Of a DNA stretch of 22,292 nt, positions 1 to 10,615 are shown piece after piece. The stretch is from a virus. The notes under the pieces are model-generated. The model made no database searches and was not told the origin of the DNA. It saw only the letters and a program-made list of their open reading frames with translations. Each line of letters opens with the position of its first letter. Position 1 is the stretch's first letter. The stretch covers positions 1-22,292 of IMG/VR virus record IMGVR_UViG_3300026076_000188; one strand, given 5' to 3'. The translations under genes were made by a program, and so were the position numbers.

Positions 1-3000
1 TATTAGGAACAACTGCCTCTTGAGCAAGTTCAACTGACTTAGTTAATTGGAAGAATGTATCTTTATTAGGAATCTGACCATATTCATTTAAGTTCAACTC
101 ACCAAACACCTTAAATGATGCAGGGTGGACGTTCCTAATTAGAATCTCTTTCCACTCACTAATAGAAACAGCAGACTTAACAGCATAAGAGAAGTCCTGA
201 TAATAGTAAGAGTCTTGAATCTTTTGAATAATTTCTGATGGTTTACCAACATCATCAATAAATTGTCCAGTAGTTTTAGTGATAGAACCAATATCTAGGA
301 CACCACGAGCAACTTTAAGGTCACTAATAATACCAGAAGACTTAGAAATAACACCAGTTAGTTTTTCATTTTCTGCAAAATCACCACTGTGATCAACAAT
401 CTTAAGAACTCTAGGTCCAATTTGCCAACCAGAGTTTGTAGAAACATACCCAGTTGCTGTAGCAACCTCTAATGATTCACCCTGATAAACCAATTCACCT
501 TCTAAGAAAGTAGATGTAATAACATTTGCTTCTGCAGTACCACCAAATGACTCAGTTAATACACTTTGACGACCTGTACCAGCATTAACAAATGTAAGTC
601 CATCACCCAATTCTGCGTTTGCAAAAGTAATAGCAAGTTTTAATTGATCATCTTCTAGTGAATTTGCCGAACCAGAAATAGCATAATAAGTAGTATTGCC
701 ATTAAGACGACCAGTAGCACCAGCAGATAGTGGGAAATCAGCCCCATCTCCAGTATCAGTTACTGATAAAGAAACTTCAGCACCATTAGGTATTCCATGA
801 GGATAAGCAAATTGTAATAAACCTAAGTCTAAGTTAACAACATAGTTGAAAGAAGACCTTAAACTAACTGTTGGTGTAGAAGAATATCCAGCACCAGGAT
901 CTTTAACAACAATATTATCCAATCTACCATTCTTAATAGATGCTTCTCCTTGAGCACCAGATCCACCACCACCTTGAATTATTACAGCAGGTGCTAATGA
1001 ATATCCAGAACCTGGATTCGTAACAGTTATACTTTCAAGAATACTTGTAGAAGTTAACTGAGCATTCAATGGGAATGTAATCTCAGGACGTAATGTATAG
1101 TCATGAGGATAATCATAACCAAAGTTATTATTCTTAAGTTTCTTAATCTTACCAACTTTATCACCCTTGGTAAAGATTGATGATTCACTACCAAATGGAG
1201 GAATAACAACAGTTAATTCTGCACCAGATCCTTGTAATCCAGCTCCAAGAATACCTGGAATTGATTCTATATCAATATATGCAGTAGTATATGCTTTACC
1301 TGGAGAAGTAACAACTACTTCTTGTATCTGACCTGGAATTGTAATACCATCATCATCAGTTCCATCGTTAACTAAAATACTAACTAAACCACCTTCACCA
1401 TCACCTTGAATAGGAACAGAATTATAAACTCCAATACCATATTCAGTTCCTGGTTCATTAATTTGCACTCTTTCAATTTTTCTTGTTGATTGAATACCAG
1501 TAACAATAGGTAACTTGGTATAAAAACCACCTGCATTAACAATACGAATATCTGAGATAGAACCAACTGCTTTTAAAGAACTTGTACTATAAGAAGCTTG
1601 ATTGACATCAGCATTTCCTTCTGGTTCATTAGCAAGAAGGAATTTAAATATATCTGGACCTTCAGTAATAGTTGCACCAGCAGTACTAGAAATTACAAAA
1701 TTTCCTTTATAAGGAGAATCGGTAACATCAAGATAACTACCTTCAATTACTGGAGATAATGCACCTGTTCTAGAAGGATCGAAGTAATATGAAATATTAG
1801 TAACAATATCAGGATCAATCTTCAATTTAACTGTAGGTGTAGGTTGTCCTTGACCAGTTACACCAGGAGTACCAATTCTTTCAATAGAGTTAAATGAATA
1901 CTCCAATTTATTGAGGTTATCTTTAGAGAATGATAAATTACCTCCAACCATTGATGAATGACTTAAATCAAACAAGTATTGATGACCATTATACATCTTC
2001 AATACAGGAGATTTAACAAATACACTAACAGATCCTGCTGATGTGGATGGAGAAGTCACAGCAACTTGTGGTAACTTATATGTAAATTCTAATGGACTAA
2101 TAACAGTATCTACTGGGAATGTTCCATCATATTCATCATATGTGGTTCCACCTGATTCTTGTGCTGGATTACCATCAATCAAAATCATCTCAGCAGGACT
2201 TAAGTAATGACTAGTAGAAGTAATAACGTATACTTCATCAGTATTAGAAACAGAACTAACTTGAACAATCTTTGTTAAATTAGCAGTTAGAGTTATTTTT
2301 AAAACACCTGCTAAATTAGTAATCTGACAAGTACTATAAGCAGTATTAAATGTTATATCACTGGAAGTAATATCAACAACAGATCCAGGAATATATGTTG
2401 ATCCACCTGCAACCTCATCTATTCTAATTGAATAATCATTTACATCAAATTCTTTTAATCTTGCATAATCATCTAAGTTATTAGTTCCGCCAATATCAGA
2501 AGGTGCATCAAAAGTAGAAAGATCTATATCAAATGTTCCTGGAGTTGTATTATTAATTTCAACGAAATTATAATTCTTAATTTCATTAATATCATTTGGA
2601 ACAGGACCAATAATACCGTAACTATCTTGTTCACTAAACTGCTGAGTAATTAACTCACCATTAGCCAAATCATCAGTCCAAGGATTGTGTATAATAGCAA
2701 GATAGATCTTCTTATTGGGTGTATCCTTACGGATAATATATCCACTATTAATGAATGTACCATTTTGATTTTGAAGTACTAATTTAGAACCGACTGTGAA
2801 ATCAAATGACTGATTTAAGGTAAGTTCTTGTATATTGTTAATAACAATTGTGGATGTAGGCTTAATGTAATACCTATCTTTAACAACAGCAGATACTTTT
2901 AATTTCTGAGAACCTGGAGAAGGAACCGTTGAAGTTCTAGCACTCCATACATCAGTAGCAAATGTTAATGTTTCAGTATCCTGAGACATTAATGTTGTTG

Positions 3001-6000
3001 CATCATCAAAGTCTAAAGATTGGAATCCAGCGTCTGCTAATTCATACCCAGTACTACCAATAGTTAACGATGTTCCAGTTACAGTAGCAATATCTGTTCT
3101 TGCAAATCCAATTTGTGTATTTGTTTGTAATCCTTGATCCCCTAAACGATCAGAATCAGCATTTTTATCAATTTTTAATCCAAAACCATTATAATCGATG
3201 TAATCATACCTATTAATCTGACTAGCAAACCATGCAGTATCTGTCCAAGCATAACTAAATCCAAACTGAGATCCTTGAGGAAGACCATTTATATCAGCTG
3301 GTGAAGTAGGAACAACTCCTCTATTCCTTACTCTAATATCATCTAAGTAGAATTGACCTTGTGTATCTTTATCAAAGTCATTAACACCAGCACCAAATCC
3401 AGGTCCAACACCAAAGTATAGATCCTTATTACCAAATGATGTATTGGATATAGTTCCACTGATTACCTGAATACCATTAATATATGCCTTGAATAGATTT
3501 CCATTCTTTGTCAATCCAACACTAATCCAAGTATCATTAAGCATTACAGAAGATGCACTTGAAATTGCGGTAGCATTAACAATTTGAGTTGTATTATTAC
3601 CAATAGTTAAATCTAAACCACGACCAGTTCCAAATCCTAACCAAAGACCACCAGTAGGATCTTGAGAACTACCAATCTGGCATAGAGTCATAAGATTCTG
3701 ACTTAAACTAAATGGGAGACCAGACTGACCATCTATGTATACCATCATTTCGATAGTAAAGTCTCCATCCAAAGTAGTTCCTAAATCAGATGCAGATGCT
3801 TTAATATGTCCATTTTCCCAAGTAGTTTGAGTATTTGCTGGTACATTACATCCATCAATTTTTGCTACACCGTTCTGATAACGTATAGAATTATTAGCAC
3901 TTTGATCAGTAAGAGTATAATGACCTGTAACATCTGTAATTGTAGAAGCAAAGTCTAGAATAAACTCATTTCTATTCCATTGCTCTTGACCATAAACATA
4001 AACATCACCTGAATTATCTACACCTACCGTTTTCGCTGTAATACCTTCAATTCTCTTAAGATTAAACTCATTAGTGCTATGCTTTTTCATAGTACCATCA
4101 TATCCAATCTTAATCGTTCCTACAGTAGTTTTCTTAGTAATTTGATCTGCCTTAGTATATGCAACGTTAAGATCACCAAATATATCAATAACACACTTAT
4201 CAACAACATGAACTTCTCTACCTGTAGCAAGATAACGATAATTCCAAATAATATCACCATTTATATCTAATTTACATACCCAGAAACTATCTCTAGTAAT
4301 ATCATCAGACTTATTTCTACATCCTGCAGTAATATAAAATTCATTAAACTCGTCAATAGCTAAACTAGGATTTACCAAAGAATATACGGTATTACTAAAT
4401 TCTTTAACCCAATCAACTGTAATAGCATTTACACCAATTGTAGCCTTACCAAAAGCAATATTAATATCTGGCTGGTCTGCAGAAGTTGCAGTTTCCATAG
4501 TAAAGTATACATTATCTCCAACAACTAACAAATCAGTTAGTCTCTCAGATAAAGTTTGGGAAGCAATCTTTCTCTTAACAGCAAAATTACCTGTAGTATC
4601 AATAGATGCTAAAAATGCATCATCTGGATGTAATGAGTTTGTATTAGTATATCCACCAATAATATAACGAATATCAGAATATTTCTTAATAGCAGTTACA
4701 TAATCTGCACGATTAGCACCAGATATACCAGCATATCCTTTTTGGAACTGTAAAGAAGCATCTAAACCATCATCTTCCTGTTCATACTTACATAGAATAA
4801 TATCTGGATTATATACATCTAAAAGGTTTGCATTAGGTCTGTTATTACCAACAACCCATATATCATTACCATCTACAAATATTTTTTCAAATTCTGTATA
4901 ATTCTGTCCATCAGTACTCTCTAAACTCCTTTCCCACTCTTTAACACCTAGAGAAGAATATTTGGCAACAAATGCAACTGTATTACCAGTAGCATCTTTA
5001 GTTTTACCACAGAAGAAAGTCTCTTTATCATCGTTTACAAAGATATCATTAACAGAAACATAATTGTTATTGTCTATTGTAGTTACATAGTAATCAGCTT
5101 TTTTAAATACCTGTGGATGACTTAGTATAACACGAGGACTACTTGTGTAATTAGCACCAGAGTTAATAATATTAACAGTATCAATAGAACCAATAGAAGA
5201 AACAACTGCCTCTAATTTACCAGCAGTTCCATTACCGTCAATAATAATTGTTGGTGGAATTTCTTCATCATATCCAGAACCTTTTTGTTCAATTACAATA
5301 GACTCTATACCTTTAACTTGACGAACAACAAAAGTTTTGTTCGTATTTTGCATTATAGGAGTATAATCTATGAATACCTCATCACCAGTAATCAGATTAT
5401 GAGGAACATTAGTGTCTAAAACACCGTAATTTAATCCATTAACATTCTCAAAAGTATACTGATCTATCGCTTCACCCTTAATTTGAGAAATACGAGCAGA
5501 AACACCAGCACCATCAGTACCTTCATTATCAAATATGAGTATATCATCTACCTGATAGTTCTTTCCTGGGTTCTCAATAGTAAATCCAGTTACAGAAGCA
5601 TCTTCAAATTTAGTAATAGTTTCAACTTCAATATCAACTTTAGAGTCAAATTGAACTTTAGGGAAGTAATCATATAGTTGTAATGGTGATTCTTCAAATA
5701 ATTCAGAAGGATTGTCTGTCTCGTCTTGAGTTATAACACCATCACGGTTATCATCTTCAACTTCAAAGAGAATAATGTCACCACCCTCAGTTGTTAATGC
5801 AGCAGTAGAAGCATTAGGTGTTCTTTCAACATCAATATCAACATTTTCGTAAGGATCCCTATAACGTACAACACCAGTAGGAATATTTTGCTGAATAGCA
5901 CTTGTACTCAAATTCCAAGTATCAACAACAGAGTTGTAACTTGGTCCAAGAACATATGGGAATAGTGCATTACCATCTTCAGTAGCATCTATAGTAACAA

Positions 6001-9000
6001 AATAGCAATATCTACCTTGAGGATAGTCTGGAGTCTTACAGAAACGACCATTATACTGATCCAATTCCCCTAAACCAAAGATATACTCATAATCTTCAAC
6101 AAACTTACCTGCAGGATACAAATAATCTCCATTTGAATCAACATCAGTAAGAAGAGGACCATCAGTTCTTACAGGATAAGGATTGGTTGTTACATCAAAT
6201 ACAAGATTTTCTTTCAATCTAAATGATGTTCCTAATCTAATTACAGCAGATCCTTGGTCTGTTGGATCAGTATAACCATAAGGACCATAAATTGGGTTAC
6301 CATCAAACGCCCAACCAATAATAGGAGAATGTGCTAATTGATCTTCTTGCTCTTTAATTTCGCCATATGGATTTTCAAAAAGGTTATCACCTAAAATATA
6401 CCTCATTTTTTGAGGATTTGAAAGGTGAGCATACTCACCACCATATTCGTTATTATATCCAGTAAATACAGCACCTTTAGCAGAATCAAATGTTGATGTA
6501 GATTCTAAGTTATAAGTCCATTCAAAAACGTTTGCATCAAATAAAGCATCTTGACCAACAGAGGTTAGATTAATAACTGTAGTACCTTGAAGATAGTTGA
6601 TACCTCTGTTAACAATCTCAATTCCAGTTACCCTACCAGCATTTTCACCATCAACATCAATTGTTGCTCTTGCTATAGCACCAAAACCATCACCCTGAAT
6701 AGTGACTTCAGGTGCAGTAGTATAACCTTGTCCTGCAGAAATTATAGCAATAGATATAATTCTTCCATTATTAACAATAGCCTGTGCAACAGCACCAACA
6801 CCAGAACTTAATGATATGGAAGGTTTTGAAGTATATGCTTGACCACCGTTAGTAACAGCAATTGCTTGAATAGGACCACGAACAGATGCAGTACCTTCAG
6901 CACCAGTTCCACCTCCACCAACTATAGTAATAGAAGGTTGTGAAGTATATCCAGTACCACCAGTGTTGATTAGAATACGTGAAACTTGACCCTTAGTGAT
7001 AATTGCTGTAGCAGCAGCACCAGATCCATTTCCACCAACTATAGAAACCAACGGTGAAGATGTGTATCCAGAACCACCATTAGTAACAGTAATTTCACTA
7101 ATAGAACCGTTAACGGTTACTGCAGCAGTTGCACCAGTACCTCCACCACCAGAAACTGTAATTGCTGGAGGAGAAGCAGCATCATAATCAGAACCAGAAT
7201 TTGTTATATCAATACTAGTAACACCACCATATGTCTTACTTAAATCTGACTTATAAGACCATATAGAGACACCATTAACCCATGTACCAATAGGACCAGG
7301 CTTAATAACGTCTTTAGTTGAAATTGTTTGTGCATCTTTAGGGAACCTATTTAATTTACGCTGGTTACCTGGAAGAAGTGCAGATCCTGGAAAAGGACCA
7401 ATTTGATAGTTTGGGATACCTGTAGAAGCAACATAAACGTATTGATCATTAAAGAATGAGTTCTGTACGTTTGTAGTATAAGGACTAATAGCATTTTCAA
7501 TAGCACTATTAGCAGACTTACCTTTATTAAGGTCAATAGATACAAGGATATTACCCTGTGGTTCTACTGTAGCTGGTTGTGGAAGACCATATTGGAAAAT
7601 ATTATCACCATCTCTAGAAGTTACTAGAAATGTTCCGTTATAAATGATAGGATTAGCACCATAAATGGTAACCTGATCTCCAACCAATAGACCATGAGGA
7701 TTAGCACAAGTTACAGTAGCAGATTGATTGTTAACACCACCATAAGTGATAGATGTAATTTCAATCAATTTCTTAACATTATACAACCAAGTTGTTAGAT
7801 CTGGACCTATACCAGTACCACCCAACTTAGAAACTGTTAATTTATCACCAGGGAGGTAATAAGATCCAGTATCGGTCAAAGTTGTTTGTTGAGCATCAAC
7901 GATACCAACAATATTCATCACAACTTCTTGTTGAGTCCCTTTATTAATATAAATTCTAAAATTAGACTTAACTAAAGTAGCAGAATCCCAATCTTCTACA
8001 ATACCATTAACAGAACGAGTACATTCTATAAACTGGTTTAATGATTTCTCTTTATATTGTACAACTTCAGAACCACCAATAACAAACTCACCGTTCCTTT
8101 CTGGCCAACCAATAGTAGAGTCAACAGTGATAATACTATCAGTTTCACTCAAAGGCTCACCTAATCTTGTCTTATATGGAACAGTAAACTGTCCAGTAAT
8201 AGTTTCTTCTGATAAAACAAGTTCAAAAATCTCAAGTTCTGAGGTTTTAATAGAAATGAAGTTTTCTACAAGAGCACTTGCTGATTGTACATTAGGATCA
8301 GCAATATCAGCTTCTTGAGTTATAAGACCATCCTTAATATTAACAGGATCACCACTAACTAATGAAGCACGAAGAATAGTATCAATAGACCAAGTAGCAT
8401 CAGATGGTTTAATAATTTGATCTTTAGGATAAGATATACTTACCGTTTCACCATATAGTAGTTTGAATAGATATGCAATACTAAAAGATGTACCCTTAGA
8501 TGAATAGAAATCTTTAATAGATTTTATAGCATTTCTAACATCAATTTTAGAATAATCCAAACTTGGAACATCTGGAAGGAATTGTTCTGTATATTTGTCT
8601 AAAAGTCTCTTAATAAAGAGTTGATCTAGACATTTTACAGCTGTATCGATTTCTGCTGCAGATGAAGTAGTATCATTTGTAAATACTGCATTTCCGTCTT
8701 CAGTATATGCAGTAATACCACTTGCTGCTCTAGCACAACCTTCAAACTGTGCTTTTGTATATCCAGTACCAGTTTGATTTATTTTAAATCCAGTAACTTG
8801 ATTTAATCCAACAGTAGCAGAAGCTTCTGCAGATGGTGGAGATTGAATGAATATTGTTGGTGGTTCTGAAGCACTATAACCACTACCAAAATTAACTATA
8901 TTAATATCAATAATCTGCCCATTGAAAATTGATGCTACTGCAGTAGCACCAATTCCACCAGCATATGCACCAGTTCCATCTGTTCTATCATCTAAGATGT

Positions 9001-10609
9001 ATACAGAAGGAACATCATCATATCCACTACCACCACTTAAAAGTTCTATAGAAACAACTCTTCCATCACCATCAACCTTTGTTTCCAATACTTGAGCACC
9101 TACAGGATCTTTTATTGCAATTCTAGGAATTACTTCATATCCTTGTCCAGCATTTAATATCTGAACACTTTGAACTGTACCGTAAGTTGGATCTAAAACT
9201 GCTCTTAAAGATGCTTTAATACCATCTTCACCAGTTGGCTCATCAACATATATCTCAGGAACTGTAGTATATCCAATACCTCTTTCAACAACAGGAATAG
9301 TACCACTGAATGAACCGCTATTTATGATCGGAGTGCCTAGTTTAGCACCTCCAGGCTGCCTAAAAGTTAATCTAGGTGTGAAAGTATATCCATTACCAGA
9401 ATTCTCTATTTCTAACCCACTAACAACTCCATTTGTTACAGTTGCTTTAATTTCAGCGACCTTTGCACCACTCTTTGTAGGATCCTGAACAACTACTGTA
9501 GGTGGGTTAGTATCACTATAACCTTTACCACCATCAAGTAAAGAAACTTCCTTAACACCATTAACTAAAGCTGTTGCAGAACAACCACTACCACTAATAC
9601 CTTGTATAGAAACTTTTGGTGGATATTCGTATCTGTAATTATCACCATTATTACTTACAGAAATTCCTGTAAGTTCGGAATCATCATTAATACGAGCATA
9701 ACCAACAGCATTAGAACCAAAAGAAGGTATAGGTGCTTCAATAGAGAACAATTCTAAGTATCTACCATTTAAAGGTGCTTCTTTAAATATAAATTGATCC
9801 CCATCAAGATAAAACTCCTCTTTTGGGATTAAAAGTTGATTATCATAAACTGCGTAAATATATTCGTCAATAACTGGTTCATATCTAGCACCACCCTTAG
9901 TAATTGTAAATTGTCTCTTACTATCACCAAAACTATTAGAAATATTGTCTATTTGAGCAATATTATTCTCAATAAATCCACTTAAGTAAGTAATACTTGT
10001 AGAAGTAGGGTCATCTGCATCAAGTTTTGCTCTAGGTGGTGATGTAAATACAAGATCAGTACCATCTACAGTAAAATCTAAAATAGGGACTTGAATTTCA
10101 CCATATACTTTAACTATCAAATGCTGTGCAGATGGTGCAGCAATAGGATTATCTTGTGATGTTAACGGGAATCTTTGCTTACTTCCATCAAAATCTTGTA
10201 ATGGACTTGCAAGTCCAGTCCATTTTAACTGAACTTGTTCATAAGAAATACCTGGACTTAACGCAATATTAGGTGAAGGTGTTGTTTTTTCGTAATATAC
10301 TACCTCATCACCAACTAAAAGTGATCCATTTGTCTCTAAAAACGCATCAACACTCTCTACAACTATAACCGAATCCGTTGCTGTTATTGGTTCTACAACT
10401 TTTGTTGCCCCATCTAAGATACTAACATCCAGCTTATCAATATCAAGATATTGAAGAAAATCATTAACTATATTTTGTCCCAGTCCAGTCTTTTCTTGAG
10501 ATCTATAATAGTACTCAATAAATTTATTAAAAAGCGGATAATCCTGTTCAATGAAAGCAGGAGTTAATGACGCTACTGACTGAGAAACTTTATTCGTATT
10601 TTTAGACAT
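1..10609 (-). CDS. Giant mosaic virion (baseplate/tail periphery) protein, partial
   Basis: The frame is open from an ATG at 10609 to the left edge: 3,536 codons, no stop, C-terminus outside the window. It starts 6 nt after the gp6 stop (TAAGGCTAG before ATG). Visible parts, in approximate residues: a conserved head (SLTPAFIEQDYPLFNKFIEY, 13-32); eight beta repeats with xGxGY cores (320-640); a helical module with FYSSKGTSFSIAYLFKLLYG (690-720); six more repeats (1127-1340); a YHYH-like domain with HSPIIGWAFDGNPIYGPYGY (1425-1560); three repeats (1670-1835); a propeller-like region with FVAKYSSLGVKEW-type strands (1840-2215); a LamG/concanavalin-like domain (2265-2435) ending in YLDDIRVRNRG; more repeats (3017-3257); and a conserved tail module, SYYYQDFSYAVKSAVSISEW (3460-3506). 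T4-like cyanophages carry proteins of this style annotated as virion structural. Its place after gp25-gp6 is the gp7 slot of T4, but gp7 identity is inference. The lectin-like and YHYH parts suggest a surface-exposed, possibly adhesive role. Confidence 0.9.
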   Translation of the reverse strand, partial: MSKNTNKVSQSVASLTPAFIEQDYPLFNKFIEYYYRSQEKTGLGQNIVNDFLQYLDIDKLDVSILDGATKVVEPITATDSVIVVESVDAFLETNGSLLVGDEVVYYEKTTPSPNIALSPGISYEQVQLKWTGLASPLQDFDGSKQRFPLTSQDNPIAAPSAQHLIVKVYGEIQVPILDFTVDGTDLVFTSPPRAKLDADDPTSTSITYLSGFIENNIAQIDNISNSFGDSKRQFTITKGGARYEPVIDEYIYAVYDNQLLIPKEEFYLDGDQFIFKEAPLNGRYLELFSIEAPIPSFGSNAVGYARINDDSELTGISVSNNGDNYRYEYPPKVSIQGISGSGCSATALVNGVKEVSLLDGGKGYSDTNPPTVVVQDPTKSGAKVAEIKATVTNGVVSGLEIENSGNGYTFTPRLTFRQPGGAKLGTPIINSGSFSGTIPVVERGIGYTTVPEIYVDEPTGEDGIKASLRAVLDPTYGTVQSVQILNAGQGYEVIPRIAIKDPVGAQVLETKVDGDGRVVSIELLSGGSGYDDVPSVYILDDRTDGTGAYAGGIGATAVASIFNGQIIDINIVNFGSGYSASEPPTIFIQSPPSAEASATVGLNQVTGFKINQTGTGYTKAQFEGCARAASGITAYTEDGNAVFTNDTTSSAAEIDTAVKCLDQLFIKRLLDKYTEQFLPDVPSLDYSKIDVRNAIKSIKDFYSSKGTSFSIAYLFKLLYGETVSISYPKDQIIKPSDATWSIDTILRASLVSGDPVNIKDGLITQEADIADPNVQSASALVENFISIKTSELEIFELVLSEETITGQFTVPYKTRLGEPLSETDSIITVDSTIGWPERNGEFVIGGSEVVQYKEKSLNQFIECTRSVNGIVEDWDSATLVKSNFRIYINKGTQQEVVMNIVGIVDAQQTTLTDTGSYYLPGDKLTVSKLGGTGIGPDLTTWLYNVKKLIEITSITYGGVNNQSATVTCANPHGLLVGDQVTIYGANPIIYNGTFLVTSRDGDNIFQYGLPQPATVEPQGNILVSIDLNKGKSANSAIENAISPYTTNVQNSFFNDQYVYVASTGIPNYQIGPFPGSALLPGNQRKLNRFPKDAQTISTKDVIKPGPIGTWVNGVSIWSYKSDLSKTYGGVTSIDITNSGSDYDAASPPAITVSGGGGTGATAAVTVNGSISEITVTNGGSGYTSSPLVSIVGGNGSGAAATAIITKGQVSRILINTGGTGYTSQPSITIVGGGGTGAEGTASVRGPIQAIAVTNGGQAYTSKPSISLSSGVGAVAQAIVNNGRIISIAIISAGQGYTTAPEVTIQGDGFGAIARATIDVDGENAGRVTGIEIVNRGINYLQGTTVINLTSVGQDALFDANVFEWTYNLESTSTFDSAKGAVFTGYNNEYGGEYAHLSNPQKMRYILGDNLFENPYGEIKEQEDQLAHSPIIGWAFDGNPIYGPYGYTDPTDQGSAVIRLGTSFRLKENLVFDVTTNPYPVRTDGPLLTDVDSNGDYLYPAGKFVEDYEYIFGLGELDQYNGRFCKTPDYPQGRYCYFVTIDATEDGNALFPYVLGPSYNSVVDTWNLSTSAIQQNIPTGVVRYRDPYENVDIDVERTPNASTAALTTEGGDIILFEVEDDNRDGVITQDETDNPSELFEESPLQLYDYFPKVQFDSKVDIEVETITKFEDASVTGFTIENPGKNYQVDDILIFDNEGTDGAGVSARISQIKGEAIDQYTFENVNGLNYGVLDTNVPHNLITGDEVFIDYTPIMQNTNKTFVVRQVKGIESIVIEQKGSGYDEEIPPTIIIDGNGTAGKLEAVVSSIGSIDTVNIINSGANYTSSPRVILSHPQVFKKADYYVTTIDNNNYVSVNDIFVNDDKETFFCGKTKDATGNTVAFVAKYSSLGVKEWERSLESTDGQNYTEFEKIFVDGNDIWVVGNNRPNANLLDVYNPDIILCKYEQEDDGLDASLQFQKGYAGISGANRADYVTAIKKYSDIRYIIGGYTNTNSLHPDDAFLASIDTTGNFAVKRKIASQTLSERLTDLLVVGDNVYFTMETATSADQPDINIAFGKATIGVNAITVDWVKEFSNTVYSLVNPSLAIDEFNEFYITAGCRNKSDDITRDSFWVCKLDINGDIIWNYRYLATGREVHVVDKCVIDIFGDLNVAYTKADQITKKTTVGTIKIGYDGTMKKHSTNEFNLKRIEGITAKTVGVDNSGDVYVYGQEQWNRNEFILDFASTITDVTGHYTLTDQSANNSIRYQNGVAKIDGCNVPANTQTTWENGHIKASASDLGTTLDGDFTIEMMVYIDGQSGLPFSLSQNLMTLCQIGSSQDPTGGLWLGFGTGRGLDLTIGNNTTQIVNATAISSASSVMLNDTWISVGLTKNGNLFKAYINGIQVISGTISNTSFGNKDLYFGVGPGFGAGVNDFDKDTQGQFYLDDIRVRNRGVVPTSPADINGLPQGSQFGFSYAWTDTAWFASQINRYDYIDYNGFGLKIDKNADSDRLGDQGLQTNTQIGFARTDIATVTGTSLTIGSTGYELADAGFQSLDFDDATTLMSQDTETLTFATDVWSARTSTVPSPGSQKLKVSAVVKDRYYIKPTSTIVINNIQELTLNQSFDFTVGSKLVLQNQNGTFINSGYIIRKDTPNKKIYLAIIHNPWTDDLANGELITQQFSEQDSYGIIGPVPNDINEIKNYNFVEINNTTPGTFDIDLSTFDAPSDIGGTNNLDDYARLKEFDVNDYSIRIDEVAGGSTYIPGSVVDITSSDITFNTAYSTCQITNLAGVLKITLTANLTKIVQVSSVSNTDEVYVITSTSHYLSPAEMILIDGNPAQESGGTTYDEYDGTFPVDTVISPLEFTYKLPQVAVTSPSTSAGSVSVFVKSPVLKMYNGHQYLFDLSHSSMVGGNLSFSKDNLNKLEYSFNSIERIGTPGVTGQGQPTPTVKLKIDPDIVTNISYYFDPSRTGALSPVIEGSYLDVTDSPYKGNFVISSTAGATITEGPDIFKFLLANEPEGNADVNQASYSTSSLKAVGSISDIRIVNAGGFYTKLPIVTGIQSTRKIERVQINEPGTEYGIGVYNSVPIQGDGEGGLVSILVNDGTDDDGITIPGQIQEVVVTSPGKAYTTAYIDIESIPGILGAGLQGSGAELTVVIPPFGSESSIFTKGDKVGKIKKLKNNNFGYDYPHDYTLRPEITFPLNAQLTSTSILESITVTNPGSGYSLAPAVIIQGGGGSGAQGEASIKNGRLDNIVVKDPGAGYSSTPTVSLRSSFNYVVNLDLGLLQFAYPHGIPNGAEVSLSVTDTGDGADFPLSAGATGRLNGNTTYYAISGSANSLEDDQLKLAITFANAELGDGLTFVNAGTGRQSVLTESFGGTAEANVITSTFLEGELVYQGESLEVATATGYVSTNSGWQIGPRVLKIVDHSGDFAENEKLTGVISKSSGIISDLKVARGVLDIGSITKTTGQFIDDVGKPSEIIQKIQDSYYYQDFSYAVKSAVSISEWKEILIRNVHPASFKVFGELNLNEYGQIPNKDTFFQLTKSVELAQEAVVPN

Positions 10610-10615
10610 CTAGCC

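Noticed and set aside
6996-7187. Plus-strand frame rich in Pro, Val and Thr
   Set aside because: It is the antisense image of the glycine-rich GGxGY repeats in the giant gene.
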